IMG/VR virus record: IMGVR_UViG_3300033143_001114
Location: 1-55,774 of that record
Source: a virus
Length of the DNA: 55,774 nucleotides
Strand: one strand, 5' to 3'
Shown here piece by piece: positions 39,216 to 47,864 of this stretch (position 1 is its first letter; every line of letters starts with the position of its first letter). The notes under the pieces were generated by a model, which worked only from the letters and a program-made list of their open reading frames with translations, was not told where the DNA came from and ran no database searches. Position numbers and translations under genes: made by a program.

Positions 39216-40921
39216 TAATATTTGAGAGTGTACAGTACAAGAATTTCCTATCCACAGGAAATAAGTTTATCAAGATCAAGCTAAATCAAAATGACAAGAC
39301 CCTTATCATAGGTAAAAATGGTGCAGGTAAAAGTCAGTTGATAGACGCCCTAACGTTTGCTTTATATGGCAAAGCGTTTAGGAAGATAAACTTAGGTCAA
39401 CTTGTTAATTCAATCAACCAGAAGAAGGCAGTTGTAGAACTGAGGTTTTCTATTGGCTCAATGAAATATAAGATTGTCCGTGGCATTACGCCTGCGAAGT
39501 TTGAGATTTGGATTAATGGGAACTTGAAACTTCAAGAGTCATCTTTAAAGGATTACCAACGTTTCCTTGAGAACAACATCTTGAAGATGAATGAAAAAAC
39601 ATTTAGACAGATTGTGGTATTGGGTTCTACTTCATATGTCCCATTCATGAGACTGTCAGCGGCCGATAGACGTACAGTGATTGAGGACCTACTTGATATT
39701 CAAGTGTTCTCAATTATGAACTTCCTTACCAAGACTAAACTTAATGTTATAGGTGATGATTATAAGGGCGTCCAATCTGAGTTGCGTATATTAAACAATA
39801 GTCTTGAATTGAAGAAAGAACATTTTGAGAGTATGAAGAATAAATCTATTGAAAGGATAGATGCTAACAACACTGAGATTAAATTCCTGAATGATAAGAT
39901 GGATGACTTTCAACAAAAGAATGATGAAAACGAAGTAAGTGTTAGAAGCTTTAGGATGGATATTGCAGATAGCGATACTGTCATTAACAATAAGAATAAA
40001 ATAAAAAACTTTAATAGCCAAATAAAAAGAAATAAAGGTAAGTTTATACAGGAAGCAGACTTCTTCATGAATAATGAGTCTTGCCCTAAATGTAAACAAG
40101 ATATAGATAATGATTTTAAAAATAATCATCTATGTGATATAAAGGGTAAAATTGAAAATGCTGAGAAAGGTTTGGTTGCTGCAAAAACTGAATTAGATAA
40201 ATTAAGTGTTAGGATAGATCATATCAATGAAACATTATCAAAGATATCCTTAGTAGAAAAAGACATCATAACAAACAATAGTGAGATAACTTCTATAGAT
40301 GCTTATATCAAAAAATTGATTGATGATAACAAAGACCTGCTTAATTCAGATAATAATAGTTTTGATGAATCTGAGATAGGTGTTATAAAAGATGATATTG
40401 ATAAATATAGTGGTAAGCGTGATAAACTAACATCGCAGAGTTTTTATTACTCTACGATAGTTGAAATGTTAAAAGATGGTGGCATCAAAACTCGTATCAT
40501 AAAGAGTTATATTCCTATCATAAATAAGCTTATAAGAAAATATTTCGATATTATGGAATTTGGAATTGATTTTACCTTTGACGAAAGTTTTAACGAATCT
40601 ATCTCTGACAGAAAGCGAGATAAACATACATACTTTTCGTTTAGTGAAGGTGAAAAAATGCGAATTGATTTGTGCCTACTATTCACTTGGAGAGAATTAA
40701 CCAGGTTAAGAAATAGTGCGGCAACCAACCTACTTATTTTTGACGAGATAGGTGATTCATCATTAGATGATTCTGGTTTCGAGGTTTTCATGAAAATAAT
40801 AAATGAGTCTGCCAAAAATCAAAATGTTTTTATTATCTCCCACAAGGGTGATATTATGGCAGACAAGTTTAGAAATGTTATCAGCTTTGAGAAAGTTGGT
40901 AATTTTACGGAGATGAAATAA
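39212..40921 (+). CDS. 46: Recombination endonuclease subunit gp46 (Rad50/SbcC-like)
   Basis: 569 residues. Walker A 'IIGKNGAGKSQL' (~31-42), a coiled coil interrupted by the zinc hook 'CPKC' (~291-294), signature 'FSEGEKMRIDLCLLF' (~471) and Walker B 'NLLIFDEIGDSSLDDSG' (~502-518) followed by the 'IISHK' switch His. ATPase partner of gp47. Length matches T4 gp46 (560). It overlaps the next gene by one base. Confidence 0.95.
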   Translation: MIIFESVQYKNFLSTGNKFIKIKLNQNDKTLIIGKNGAGKSQLIDALTFALYGKAFRKINLGQLVNSINQKKAVVELRFSIGSMKYKIVRGITPAKFEIWINGNLKLQESSLKDYQRFLENNILKMNEKTFRQIVVLGSTSYVPFMRLSAADRRTVIEDLLDIQVFSIMNFLTKTKLNVIGDDYKGVQSELRILNNSLELKKEHFESMKNKSIERIDANNTEIKFLNDKMDDFQQKNDENEVSVRSFRMDIADSDTVINNKNKIKNFNSQIKRNKGKFIQEADFFMNNESCPKCKQDIDNDFKNNHLCDIKGKIENAEKGLVAAKTELDKLSVRIDHINETLSKISLVEKDIITNNSEITSIDAYIKKLIDDNKDLLNSDNNSFDESEIGVIKDDIDKYSGKRDKLTSQSFYYSTIVEMLKDGGIKTRIIKSYIPIINKLIRKYFDIMEFGIDFTFDESFNESISDRKRDKHTYFSFSEGEKMRIDLCLLFTWRELTRLRNSAATNLLIFDEIGDSSLDDSGFEVFMKIINESAKNQNVFIISHKGDIMADKFRNVISFEKVGNFTEMK

Positions 40922-41268
40922 TGTTTGAATATAAAGCACAAGTAACAAGGGTTGTCGACGGTGATACTTTCAAAGCTACCGTTGATCTTGGTTTTAGGAT
41001 ATATGCAACTGAGACTTTCCGTCTTGGTGGTATTGATACACCAGAGACCTGGAGACCAAAAACCGAAGCAGAACGAGATCATGGTCAAGCTGCAAAGCAA
41101 AGAGTGATCGACCTTGTGGATGGTAAGGAAGTAATAATCAAAACCGCCAAAACTGGCAAGTATGGTAGGTGGATCGCCTTTGTCACTTTAGAGGACGGTC
41201 AGGACCTAACAGAACTTCTTATATCTGAAGGGTTTGAAAAGAGAACTGATTATAGACCTGACGAATAA
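40921..41268 (+). CDS. SNase-like (thermonuclease-fold) nuclease
   Basis: 115 residues. 'AQVTRVVDGDTFKATVDLGF' and 'FRLGGIDTPETWRPKTEAE' are the conserved SNase strands with the calcium-binding Asp and catalytic Arg/Glu region; 'KYGRWIAFV' supplies the second Arg region. Such small nucleases cut DNA or RNA nonspecifically. Translation is coupled to gene 46 through a TAATG overlap, suggesting work in host DNA breakdown or recombination. No signal peptide. Confidence 0.85.
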   Translation: MFEYKAQVTRVVDGDTFKATVDLGFRIYATETFRLGGIDTPETWRPKTEAERDHGQAAKQRVIDLVDGKEVIIKTAKTGKYGRWIAFVTLEDGQDLTELLISEGFEKRTDYRPDE

Positions 41269-41293
41269 GGGCTAAGTTATTGATTATAAAGAC

Positions 41294-41317
41294 AAAGGAA
41301 ATTCTTTTTCCTTTTTC
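41294..41317 (+). terminator. Weak terminator after the nuclease gene
   Basis: AAAGGAAA-TTCTT-TTTCCTTT: an 8-bp A/T-rich stem followed by T-rich sequence, ending the 55-47-46-nuclease unit. Confidence 0.5.
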
Positions 41318-41329
41318 TGCTCTTTCACC

Positions 41330-41370
41330 TTGATATCTCATCCTCATGTGCCATACTTACGGTATACAAT
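41330..41370 (+). promoter_or_regulatory. Promoter with conserved TTACGGTATACAAT leader, copy 1
   Basis: TTGATA, 16-base spacer, CATACT with upstream TGC, then TTACGGTATACAAT (41357-41370) and an A-rich stretch ending AGCGATT. The same arrangement precedes the MoxR-like gene. Confidence 0.6.
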
Positions 41371-41394
41371 TAAAAAGCGATTAGGAACTATATA

Positions 41395-43779
41395 ATGTCA
41401 AAGGTCAATATCAATTCAAAAAGCATCCTAGCCAAATTAATGGCTGCCGAGGATGTTCACGTTACCCATAACCCAAAAGCAAAAACCGCAAGCTTCAATG
41501 TCAAGACGCGGGAATTAACCTTGCCAATTTTTAAAGATATGAATGGCGTTATATATGACGGCTTCGTGTCACATGAGATAGGTCATGCTTTATATACTCC
41601 AATGGATGAGTTGCTTGAGGCTATCACTGTTAAGAAAATCAGCAAGAGTTTACTTAACATCGTAGAAGACGCCCGCATTGAAAAGCTGGTTAAAATCAAA
41701 TTCCCAGGTTGTGTCAAAATGTTTGCTTCATTTTATAGCAAATTATTTGCTGGTGGATTTTTTGGTCATACGCCAGTAGATCAAATGAAGTTTATTGATC
41801 GTATCAATGTTTATTTCAAAGTAGGCCCCCTTAGTGCTATTCAGTTTAACAAGGAAGAACAAGTCCTTGTTGATCTTGTTGCCAAAACTAAAACCTACTC
41901 AGACGTGGTTGAGGTTTCACAACTTATAAAAGAGTTTGTGAAAATGAACAAAGAGCCTATGCCAGAAATGCCAGAGGAAGATGAGAACGCTTTACCAGAA
42001 ATGTCAGAGTACGAGGAGTTAGAGCCACAGGAAGTTGAGGTTGAAGAAGATGAAGACGCAGAACAATCAATACCAGATGAAGACGCTGACACCGAAGATG
42101 GTGAAGCAGAAGAAGAAGATGTCCCAGGTACTGGTGATGAAGTAGAGTCTGATGAAGACGAAGACGAAGATAATGAGTGGGATGAAGGCTGTAAGGAGAA
42201 TGATGAAAACGCCGAAGACTCTGATGAAGACGACGCCGACGAAGTTGATGGTGATACGGATATAACTGGTGACGCCGACGAGGAAGTTGAAGGCGACGAC
42301 GATTCAGATGAATATGATGCAGAGGAAGGTGATACTGTAGACTCAGATGGTGATGCTGGTGGTGAAGGCGCAGGTGATAATGACAATGAAGAATTGACTG
42401 ACGAAGAACTTGAAGAAGAGTTAGAGTCAGATACTCAAAATGAGTTTGACGAAAAGTTTGAGAAAGATGCTGTTGAAAATAACCAAAACAATACATATGA
42501 AGAATTTCATATTGACCACATTAAAAATGTCCCAGAGAATGTTGTCACATATAAGGAAGGTATTGCAGAATGTTTAGAGTTTTATGATGGCCGTCAGGAT
42601 GTTGTCGATCGTATTAAAGATGAATACAAAAATCTTTCAAATACCACTAAACCTTTAGTTAAACATCTGATGAAGATTTTTGATCAAAAGAAGTCTGCTT
42701 CACTTTATGAGCGCACAAGAACTTGTAAGAGCGGTGTACTTGATACCAACAAGATGCACGCCTATAAAACAGTAGAAGATATATTCAAGCGTGGTAATGT
42801 AATTAAGAAAGGTAAAAATCACGGTTTTGTTATTGTAGTAGACTTTTCAGGAAGCATGAAAGAAATTATGTTGCCTACCATGCGCCAATTGTTGACGCTT
42901 GCCACGTTTTGTCGTAAGGCAAACATACCATTAGAAGTTTATAGCTTCACACAAGGCAAAGACTTGAAAGGTTTGAATGTTAAACCGTTTGAAGAATTTA
43001 CTTTCACGGCTACTAACGTTCATATGAACCAATTGCTTTCCGCTTCAATGAACAAGAAAGAGTTTAGTTTTATGTCGGCCATGTTATGGAACTTTGCTTG
43101 TCAGCTTGATAACTCATATTATGCTCGTGACTTTCCTAAGAAGTTGTTCAATATGTCAGGTACACCACTTGCCCAGGCTATTTTACTTACTTCGTCAATT
43201 GTCATGGATTTCAAGAAAGCGCATAACGTGGAAATTTGCAATACGATTTTTATGACTGACGGTTGTGGTCATGGAGGCCAGATGTTTAAAGCTGAAGGTG
43301 AAATTATAAATCGCAGAAATGCAGGCATGTATAAAAGTTACGGTGCAAATGCTTATTTCAATATCGTAGATGATGTAACTAAACAGGCTACAATGCATGT
43401 CCTAGATTCAGACAATAATGTATCCTTTGAAGATGTGCTTTATCAGTCATTGAAGGATCGAACAGGTTCATCGGTTATGACAATACGCTTGCAGAATCCC
43501 CGTGTCCCTAAGTACACACGGAAAAGAGTATTTGAAGAATTTGGTTTGGAGTTCACCCCAGCCCAAAAGGCTTTCACCAAGGAAGGTTATTTGGTAGCCG
43601 AGAATAGATATGGTGTGGATCAAGGTTTCATCATTAATACAAATATAATGTCCGAGACCAAAGCTGAGATGCCTAAACACGTGGACGCCACGAATGCAAA
43701 GCGTGAGTTTAATAAGAAAGCCAAGGCAATGGGCGCCAACCGATTCATATTCAATAAGATGATGGAATTACTGGCATAA
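41395..43779 (+). CDS. VWA-domain protein with metallopeptidase-like motif (CobT-like partner)
   Basis: 794 residues. Residues ~57-66 hold 'VSHEIGHALYTP', an HExxH zinc-peptidase motif with a downstream 'NIVEDARIEKLVK' helix that could supply a Glu ligand. Residues ~185-365 are an extremely acidic linker. Residues ~478 onward are a von Willebrand A domain with an intact MIDAS: 'VVDFSGSM' (DxSxS), 'SGTPLAQAI' (Thr) and 'FMTDGCGHGG' (Asp). VWA proteins of this kind pair with MoxR/CobS AAA ATPases. Phage relatives are called peptidase or CobT-like; the target is unknown. It shares its promoter-leader with the MoxR-like gene. Confidence 0.82.
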   Translation: MSKVNINSKSILAKLMAAEDVHVTHNPKAKTASFNVKTRELTLPIFKDMNGVIYDGFVSHEIGHALYTPMDELLEAITVKKISKSLLNIVEDARIEKLVKIKFPGCVKMFASFYSKLFAGGFFGHTPVDQMKFIDRINVYFKVGPLSAIQFNKEEQVLVDLVAKTKTYSDVVEVSQLIKEFVKMNKEPMPEMPEEDENALPEMSEYEELEPQEVEVEEDEDAEQSIPDEDADTEDGEAEEEDVPGTGDEVESDEDEDEDNEWDEGCKENDENAEDSDEDDADEVDGDTDITGDADEEVEGDDDSDEYDAEEGDTVDSDGDAGGEGAGDNDNEELTDEELEEELESDTQNEFDEKFEKDAVENNQNNTYEEFHIDHIKNVPENVVTYKEGIAECLEFYDGRQDVVDRIKDEYKNLSNTTKPLVKHLMKIFDQKKSASLYERTRTCKSGVLDTNKMHAYKTVEDIFKRGNVIKKGKNHGFVIVVDFSGSMKEIMLPTMRQLLTLATFCRKANIPLEVYSFTQGKDLKGLNVKPFEEFTFTATNVHMNQLLSASMNKKEFSFMSAMLWNFACQLDNSYYARDFPKKLFNMSGTPLAQAILLTSSIVMDFKKAHNVEICNTIFMTDGCGHGGQMFKAEGEIINRRNAGMYKSYGANAYFNIVDDVTKQATMHVLDSDNNVSFEDVLYQSLKDRTGSSVMTIRLQNPRVPKYTRKRVFEEFGLEFTPAQKAFTKEGYLVAENRYGVDQGFIINTNIMSETKAEMPKHVDATNAKREFNKKAKAMGANRFIFNKMMELLA

Positions 43780-43796
43780 GGCTTAGGTAGAATGAT

Positions 43797-43933
43797 TCTC
43801 AGCCACTTTCACATAGGACCGCTTACCAGCATACTAGGTGTTTATAAGTCGTTGATTAACAGTAGAACCGTGGCTGAGGCTACAGGAGATCAATCCTCAG
43901 CCACGTTAAAGGATACTTGATACCAGCATATGA
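43797..43933 (+). other. Structured element with three complementary arms
   Basis: CTCAGCCAC occurs at 43798-43806 and 43896-43904, and its complement GTGGCTGAG at 43870-43878, so the middle arm can pair with either flank. The downstream hairpin is strongest: an 11-bp stem 43869-43879/43895-43905 with a 15-base loop. Each CTCAGCCAC is followed after 16-17 bases by TACCAGCATA, so a module of about 36 bases is duplicated. It may be an attenuator, a small RNA or an origin-like structure. Confidence 0.6.
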
Positions 43934-43986
43934 GAAGAGATAATACCCATACAAAAATTAATTTTCTATTTATTTTAGCAAAGGCC

Positions 43987-44027
43987 TTGCAATAGGCTCC
44001 CAGTTTGCTATAATTACGGTATACAAT
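43987..44027 (+). promoter_or_regulatory. Promoter with conserved TTACGGTATACAAT leader, copy 2
   Basis: TTGCAA, 16-base spacer, TATAAT with upstream TGC, then TTACGGTATACAAT (44014-44027) and an A-rich stretch ending ACGAATT. It matches copy 1 at 41330-41370. Confidence 0.7.
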
Positions 44028-44072
44028 GAAAAAACGAATTATTTGATTTTTACTTGAGGATAGATATACATT

Positions 44073-45275
44073 ATGGCTAGATCAAAATATGAAAAGATTA
44101 GCGTTTCAGACTTCCTAATTTTAGTTAAGAAGCATTACCCTAATCAGTCAGAATTGAAGCGAACAGAATTACTTGATATTGCAAGTAAAGAACTGGTCGC
44201 TGTCCCAGAAGCTATTTGGGAAAGTAAAGTAGGCCGAGGCATTTACAATGTAGATACTTCAAACGTTGTGGAGTTTGTAGGTCCTATTCAAACTGCTCCC
44301 GTTAAGACACCACTTGCTGAGGCGGTTGCGCTTTCACCAAGACGTGGTGTAGAAGCAGTTTCAAGCGCGGGACAGAATTATGTCCCACCAAAAGATATTA
44401 CATATGTGCCTTGGGGTATTCACGCAGAAGCAGTGAAGATTATCAAGTCAGGTATCTTTTTCCCTACTTACATTACAGGCTTATCAGGTAATGGTAAGAC
44501 AATGGGACTTGAGCAGGCTTGCTCAAAAACAAAACGCGAATTTTTCCGTGTCAACTTTACCACTGAAACGGATGAAGATGATTTGATGGGTGGTTTCCGT
44601 TTGATAGAAGGTGATACTGTATTCAGTTACGGTCCAGTATCCGAGGCAATGTTGCGTGGTGCTGTATTGGTACTAGATGAAATTGACTTGGGTGACCCAG
44701 CTAAGATCATGTGCTTGCAGAGTGTGCTTGAAGGTAAAGGTTACTTTATCAAAAAGACAAATGAGTTTATAACTCCTCAACCAGGCTTTCAGATTTTTGC
44801 AACTGGTAACACAAAAGGTAAAGGTTCAGATGGAGCCTTCATGGCTACCAACGTTTTGAACGAGGCTTTCCTTGATAGATTTTCATCAACCCTTGAACAG
44901 GATTATCCTTCACAAGCGGTTGAACGTAAAATCCTAAGCAAGGTGATTGATACTTTGCCTAACAGCAAACATGATCCTGAGAAGGTTGGTGACTTTATTG
45001 AAAACCTCGTCAAGTGGGGTTCAATCATCCGTCAGACATTTGACCAAGGTGCGGTTGACGAGATTATTTCAACACGCCGTTTGGTTCACACTGTCAAGGG
45101 TTATGCAATTTTTGGAAGTATCAAAAAAGCAATTGACGGTGCCGTTGCCAGATTTGATGAAGACACTGTATTGTCATTCACGGATTTGTACAGCAAGATA
45201 GATGCTGGCATGGAAGATGAAATTGAGGCTGATTCAACGGTACTAAATGTACCATCAGAAGATTTCACGCTTTAA
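44073..45275 (+). CDS. cobS: MoxR/CobS-like AAA+ ATPase
   Basis: 400 residues. Walker A 'ITGLSGNGKTMGLEQ' (~131-144), Walker B 'VLVLDEIDLGDP' (~197-208), sensor-type 'FQIFATGNTKGKGSDG' (~238-252) and 'NEAFLDRFSSTLEQDYP' (Arg finger region). Phage members are usually named CobS after the cobaltochelatase subunit, but no other cobalamin gene is present, so a chaperone-like role with the VWA protein is more likely. The N-terminal ~100 residues are a separate helical domain plus linker. A terminator follows directly. Confidence 0.85.
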   Translation: MARSKYEKISVSDFLILVKKHYPNQSELKRTELLDIASKELVAVPEAIWESKVGRGIYNVDTSNVVEFVGPIQTAPVKTPLAEAVALSPRRGVEAVSSAGQNYVPPKDITYVPWGIHAEAVKIIKSGIFFPTYITGLSGNGKTMGLEQACSKTKREFFRVNFTTETDEDDLMGGFRLIEGDTVFSYGPVSEAMLRGAVLVLDEIDLGDPAKIMCLQSVLEGKGYFIKKTNEFITPQPGFQIFATGNTKGKGSDGAFMATNVLNEAFLDRFSSTLEQDYPSQAVERKILSKVIDTLPNSKHDPEKVGDFIENLVKWGSIIRQTFDQGAVDEIISTRRLVHTVKGYAIFGSIKKAIDGAVARFDEDTVLSFTDLYSKIDAGMEDEIEADSTVLNVPSEDFTL

Positions 45276-45283
45276 GATTGGTT

Positions 45284-45318
45284 TTGGTTGGTTGAGATAT
45301 TTCAGCCAACCGATTTTT
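45284..45318 (+). terminator. Terminator after the MoxR-like gene
   Basis: GGTTGGTTGA-GATATT-TCAGCCAACC: a 10-bp stem with one G-T pair, then GATTTTT. Ends the MoxR transcript before the clamp gene. Confidence 0.8.
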
Positions 45319-45346
45319 AAATATTATAATTAAATGAGGAATAGAA

Positions 45347-46036
45347 ATGCATATTACTGAGAATACAATGGGAGTTTTAAAGAACTTTGCAACAATCAAC
45401 CAAAGCTTATTTATTCGTAAGACAGATGGTGGAAAAAAGGTTATCACAACTTTATCAGGCGCCGAGAACATTATCGCTAAGGCTACTGTCGACGAATCAT
45501 TCCCGCAAGACATTGCCATTTACGATTTAAACGAATTCCTAAATACTTTGTCACTATTCAACGAGCCACAACTAGGCTTTGATTCAGATTCATTTATGGC
45601 AATCAAAGAAAAGAATGGCCGCACTTCATGTAAATACATGTATGCCCCAGTAGAGATTATGAAGAAAGCACCTGAAGATGGCTTGAAGATGCCGTCAGTA
45701 GATGTTGAATTTGTATTGTCAGAAGCTAACTTGGCACAAATTGTTAAGGCTTCAACTGTAATGGGACTTGAGGATGTTACTATCAAGGCAGAAGGCACAG
45801 AGATTGTGTTGGCTATTCATGATAAAAAGAACCCAACTTCAAACACGTTTGACCTTGTTGTAGGTGAATGTGCTGAAGGTACTTCATTCAATGTGGATTT
45901 CAAAATTGATAACTTCAAGTTTGTAGAGGACGGTTACAAGGTTGAAATTTCAACAAAGATGCTGAGTCACTTTGTTGGCCTTGTTCAAGGCATGGAATAT
46001 TGGGTAGCAATCGAATCATCTTCAACTTTTGGGTAA
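45347..46036 (+). CDS. 45: Sliding clamp, T4 gp45-like
   Basis: 229 residues (T4 228). 'VLKNFATINQSLFIRK', 'ISTLSGAENIIAKATVDESFPQDIAIYDLNEFLNTLSLF'-type sequence and the end 'GLVQGMEYWVAIESSSTFG' follow gp45. A trimeric ring, it tethers the polymerase and activates late transcription through gp55. Its ribosome site is GAGGAA. It starts the clamp/loader unit with genes 44, 62 and regA. Confidence 0.93.
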   Translation: MHITENTMGVLKNFATINQSLFIRKTDGGKKVITTLSGAENIIAKATVDESFPQDIAIYDLNEFLNTLSLFNEPQLGFDSDSFMAIKEKNGRTSCKYMYAPVEIMKKAPEDGLKMPSVDVEFVLSEANLAQIVKASTVMGLEDVTIKAEGTEIVLAIHDKKNPTSNTFDLVVGECAEGTSFNVDFKIDNFKFVEDGYKVEISTKMLSHFVGLVQGMEYWVAIESSSTFG

Positions 46037-46042
46037 ATCATT

Positions 46043-46993
46043 ATGAGCAACGAACGTGAGAGTATTTTTGTTGAGAAGTACCGCCCACAAACAATTGAAG
46101 AGTGCATCCTACCAAAAAGTTTAAAGGATGTATTTACAAAGTTTGTAGATAATAAAGAGTTTCCTAACTTGTTATTATCAGGTGGACCTGGCATAGGTAA
46201 AACCACTGTAGCCAAGGCTTTATGTAACGAGCTAGGTTATGATTGGATGATTATCAATGCATCATTAAACGCGAACATGGATAAACTAAGAAATGACATT
46301 TCAAAGTTTGCCAGCACTGTTTCGTTAATGAACAAAGGTGCCTATAAGGTTATCATACTCGACGAAGCAGATCATCTTAACCATCATATTCAACCCGCAC
46401 TTCGCGGATTCATTGAAGAGTTTTCAAGCAACTGTAGGTTTATATTCACCTGCAACTATAAAAATAAAATAATCGCACCACTTAGAGATTCACGTCTTGC
46501 CAATATTGATTTTAATATCAGTAAGAAAGACATGCCTCCTCTAATGGGTCAGTTTATGAAACGCATTGAAGGCATTCTTGAAGTTGAGGAAATCAAATAC
46601 GACAAGAAAGTTATAGCTGAATTAATTAAAAAGTTTTTCCCTGACTTCCGTAGGGTACTTAATGAAATACAGCGTTACGGTATAGGTGGGGAAATTGATA
46701 GCGGCATCCTTGCATCAATCGGCGACTTTGAAATTAATGATCTTGTCAAGCATCTTAAGAATAAAGACTTCACTGAGATGCGTAAATGGGTGGGCTCAAG
46801 TGTTGACATTTCACCAACAGAAATATTTAGACGTATTTATGATACGATGTATGAATATTTAGACAAGCAAAGTATTCCTAAAGCTGTTTTGATTTTGGCA
46901 GACTATCAGTACAAATCAGCATTCGTAGCAGACCAAGAAATCAATTTGGTTGCATGTCTAACTGAGTTAATGGTAGAATGTGAATATGTTTGA
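46043..46993 (+). CDS. 44: Clamp loader large subunit, T4 gp44-like
   Basis: 316 residues (T4 319). 'VEKYRPQTIEECILP', Walker A 'LSGGPGIGKTTVAKAL' (~48-63), Walker B 'VIILDEADHLNHH' (~104-116), SRC-type 'DSRLANIDFNI'. AAA+ subunit of the gp44/62 complex that opens and loads the clamp with ATP. It ends 8 bases past the start of gene 62. Confidence 0.95.
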   Translation: MSNERESIFVEKYRPQTIEECILPKSLKDVFTKFVDNKEFPNLLLSGGPGIGKTTVAKALCNELGYDWMIINASLNANMDKLRNDISKFASTVSLMNKGAYKVIILDEADHLNHHIQPALRGFIEEFSSNCRFIFTCNYKNKIIAPLRDSRLANIDFNISKKDMPPLMGQFMKRIEGILEVEEIKYDKKVIAELIKKFFPDFRRVLNEIQRYGIGGEIDSGILASIGDFEINDLVKHLKNKDFTEMRKWVGSSVDISPTEIFRRIYDTMYEYLDKQSIPKAVLILADYQYKSAFVADQEINLVACLTELMVECEYV

Positions 46994-47438
46994 ACTGAAA
47001 CCAATCCCTGAAAAGGTTGAAGAGCCTATAGTAAAGGAGAAGAAGTTAAACTTTTTTGCTTGCCTTAATGAGATCAACACAGGCAAGAGTGATATGTTCC
47101 GTGATGGTGAAGAGCCTTTAGAGATCGTTCAAAAAGCTTATGATTCATTCATGGTCAACCGAGGTTTAAGTTATTTTATAGATACAATCATGCATGCGAA
47201 TATGATGAACCTTAATTCGTCATTACCCAAGCAGATGCAAAATGACTTTCACCTAAATAGTGTAAGGAAACGGAAACGCTTTAGTAAATGGTTTAAGGGA
47301 TCTAAGTCAAAAGAGATTCAGATGATTGCTGAATACTTTAACTATAGTTATTCTAGAGCAGAACAAGTTATAGAATTAATTGATAATGAAACAATAAAAA
47401 ATATTAAATTGAAGATGAATAAAGGTGGCAAAAAATGA
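46986..47438 (+). CDS. 62: Clamp loader small subunit, T4 gp62-like
   Basis: 150 residues from ATG; a GTG two codons earlier (46980) is an alternative and no strong ribosome site separates them. 'LNFFACLNEINTGKSDMF', 'YDSFMVNRGLSYFIDTIMHANMMN', 'VRKRKRFSKWFKG', 'IAEYFNYSYSRAEQVIELI' fit gp62, though it is shorter than T4's (187). It overlaps gene 44 and, by ATGA, the RegA frame, as in T4 order 45-44-62-regA. Confidence 0.9.
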   Translation: MFELKPIPEKVEEPIVKEKKLNFFACLNEINTGKSDMFRDGEEPLEIVQKAYDSFMVNRGLSYFIDTIMHANMMNLNSSLPKQMQNDFHLNSVRKRKRFSKWFKGSKSKEIQMIAEYFNYSYSRAEQVIELIDNETIKNIKLKMNKGGKK

Positions 47439-47863
47439 TTGACGACGCAAACGACATTATTGATACTGGCAATTGGGGAGTTGAGAACATGGTTGAGATT
47501 ACTTTCGGCCATGAAGATGACTTCCTTAAAATCAAAGAAACACTTACTCGTATAGGCATCCCTTCATTCAAAGAGAATATCCTATATCAGTCATGTAATA
47601 TTTTACACAAGAAAGGTAAATATTATATTGTGCATTTCAAAGAGTTGTTCGCGCTTGACGGTAAGAACACTTCATTCACAAAGGGAGACGCACGCCGTAG
47701 GAATACTATTTTGAAGCTACTGGTAGAGTGGGGTTTGTGTGACGTTGTAGATGTTGCTCAAGTTGCCGACGGCTTCGAGGATGTAAACAGAATTAAAATC
47801 ATCAAGCATAGCGAACGTGATGATTGGAACCTTAAACAAAAATATAATATAGGATCAAATTAA
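47435..47863 (+). CDS. regA: Translational repressor RegA
   Basis: 142 residues from the ATG that overlaps gene 62 (ATGA) with AGGTGG upstream. The T4-like part begins at 'MVEITFGHEDDFLKIKETLTRIGIPS' (residue 19), whose ATG at 47489 has GGGGAG eight bases upstream; starting there gives 124 residues, matching T4 RegA (122). 'ILYQSCNILHKKGKYYIVHFKELFALDG' and 'LLVEWGLCDVV' are diagnostic. RegA binds early mRNAs at ribosome sites to stop translation. Which start is used is uncertain. Confidence 0.92.
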   Translation: MIDDANDIIDTGNWGVENMVEITFGHEDDFLKIKETLTRIGIPSFKENILYQSCNILHKKGKYYIVHFKELFALDGKNTSFTKGDARRRNTILKLLVEWGLCDVVDVAQVADGFEDVNRIKIIKHSERDDWNLKQKYNIGSN

Positions 47864-47864
47864 T

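Larger units (their letters stand above)
43780..44072 (+). other. Noncoding gap between the VWA and MoxR-like genes
   Basis: This 293-base gap contains no convincing frame. The first half carries a repeated and inverted structure (43797-43933, see separate entry). The second half carries the MoxR-gene promoter. Confidence 0.7.

Noticed and set aside
41895-42496. Long minus-strand frames opposite the acidic linker of the VWA protein
   Set aside because: They are Ser- or His/Leu-rich mirrors of GAA/GAC-type codons on the plus strand and have no ribosome site; the same applies to 31376-31774 opposite gp22.
43780-44040. tRNA or tmRNA gene in the gap before the MoxR-like gene
   Set aside because: The long stem suggested one, but no cloverleaf, T-arm (GGTTCRA) or acceptor-stem pairing can be built; the repeated arms fit a switch or hairpin element better.
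44073-45275. True cobaltochelatase CobS for cobalamin synthesis
   Set aside because: No CobN or other cobalamin gene is present; a general MoxR-type AAA+ role with the VWA protein is the safer reading.
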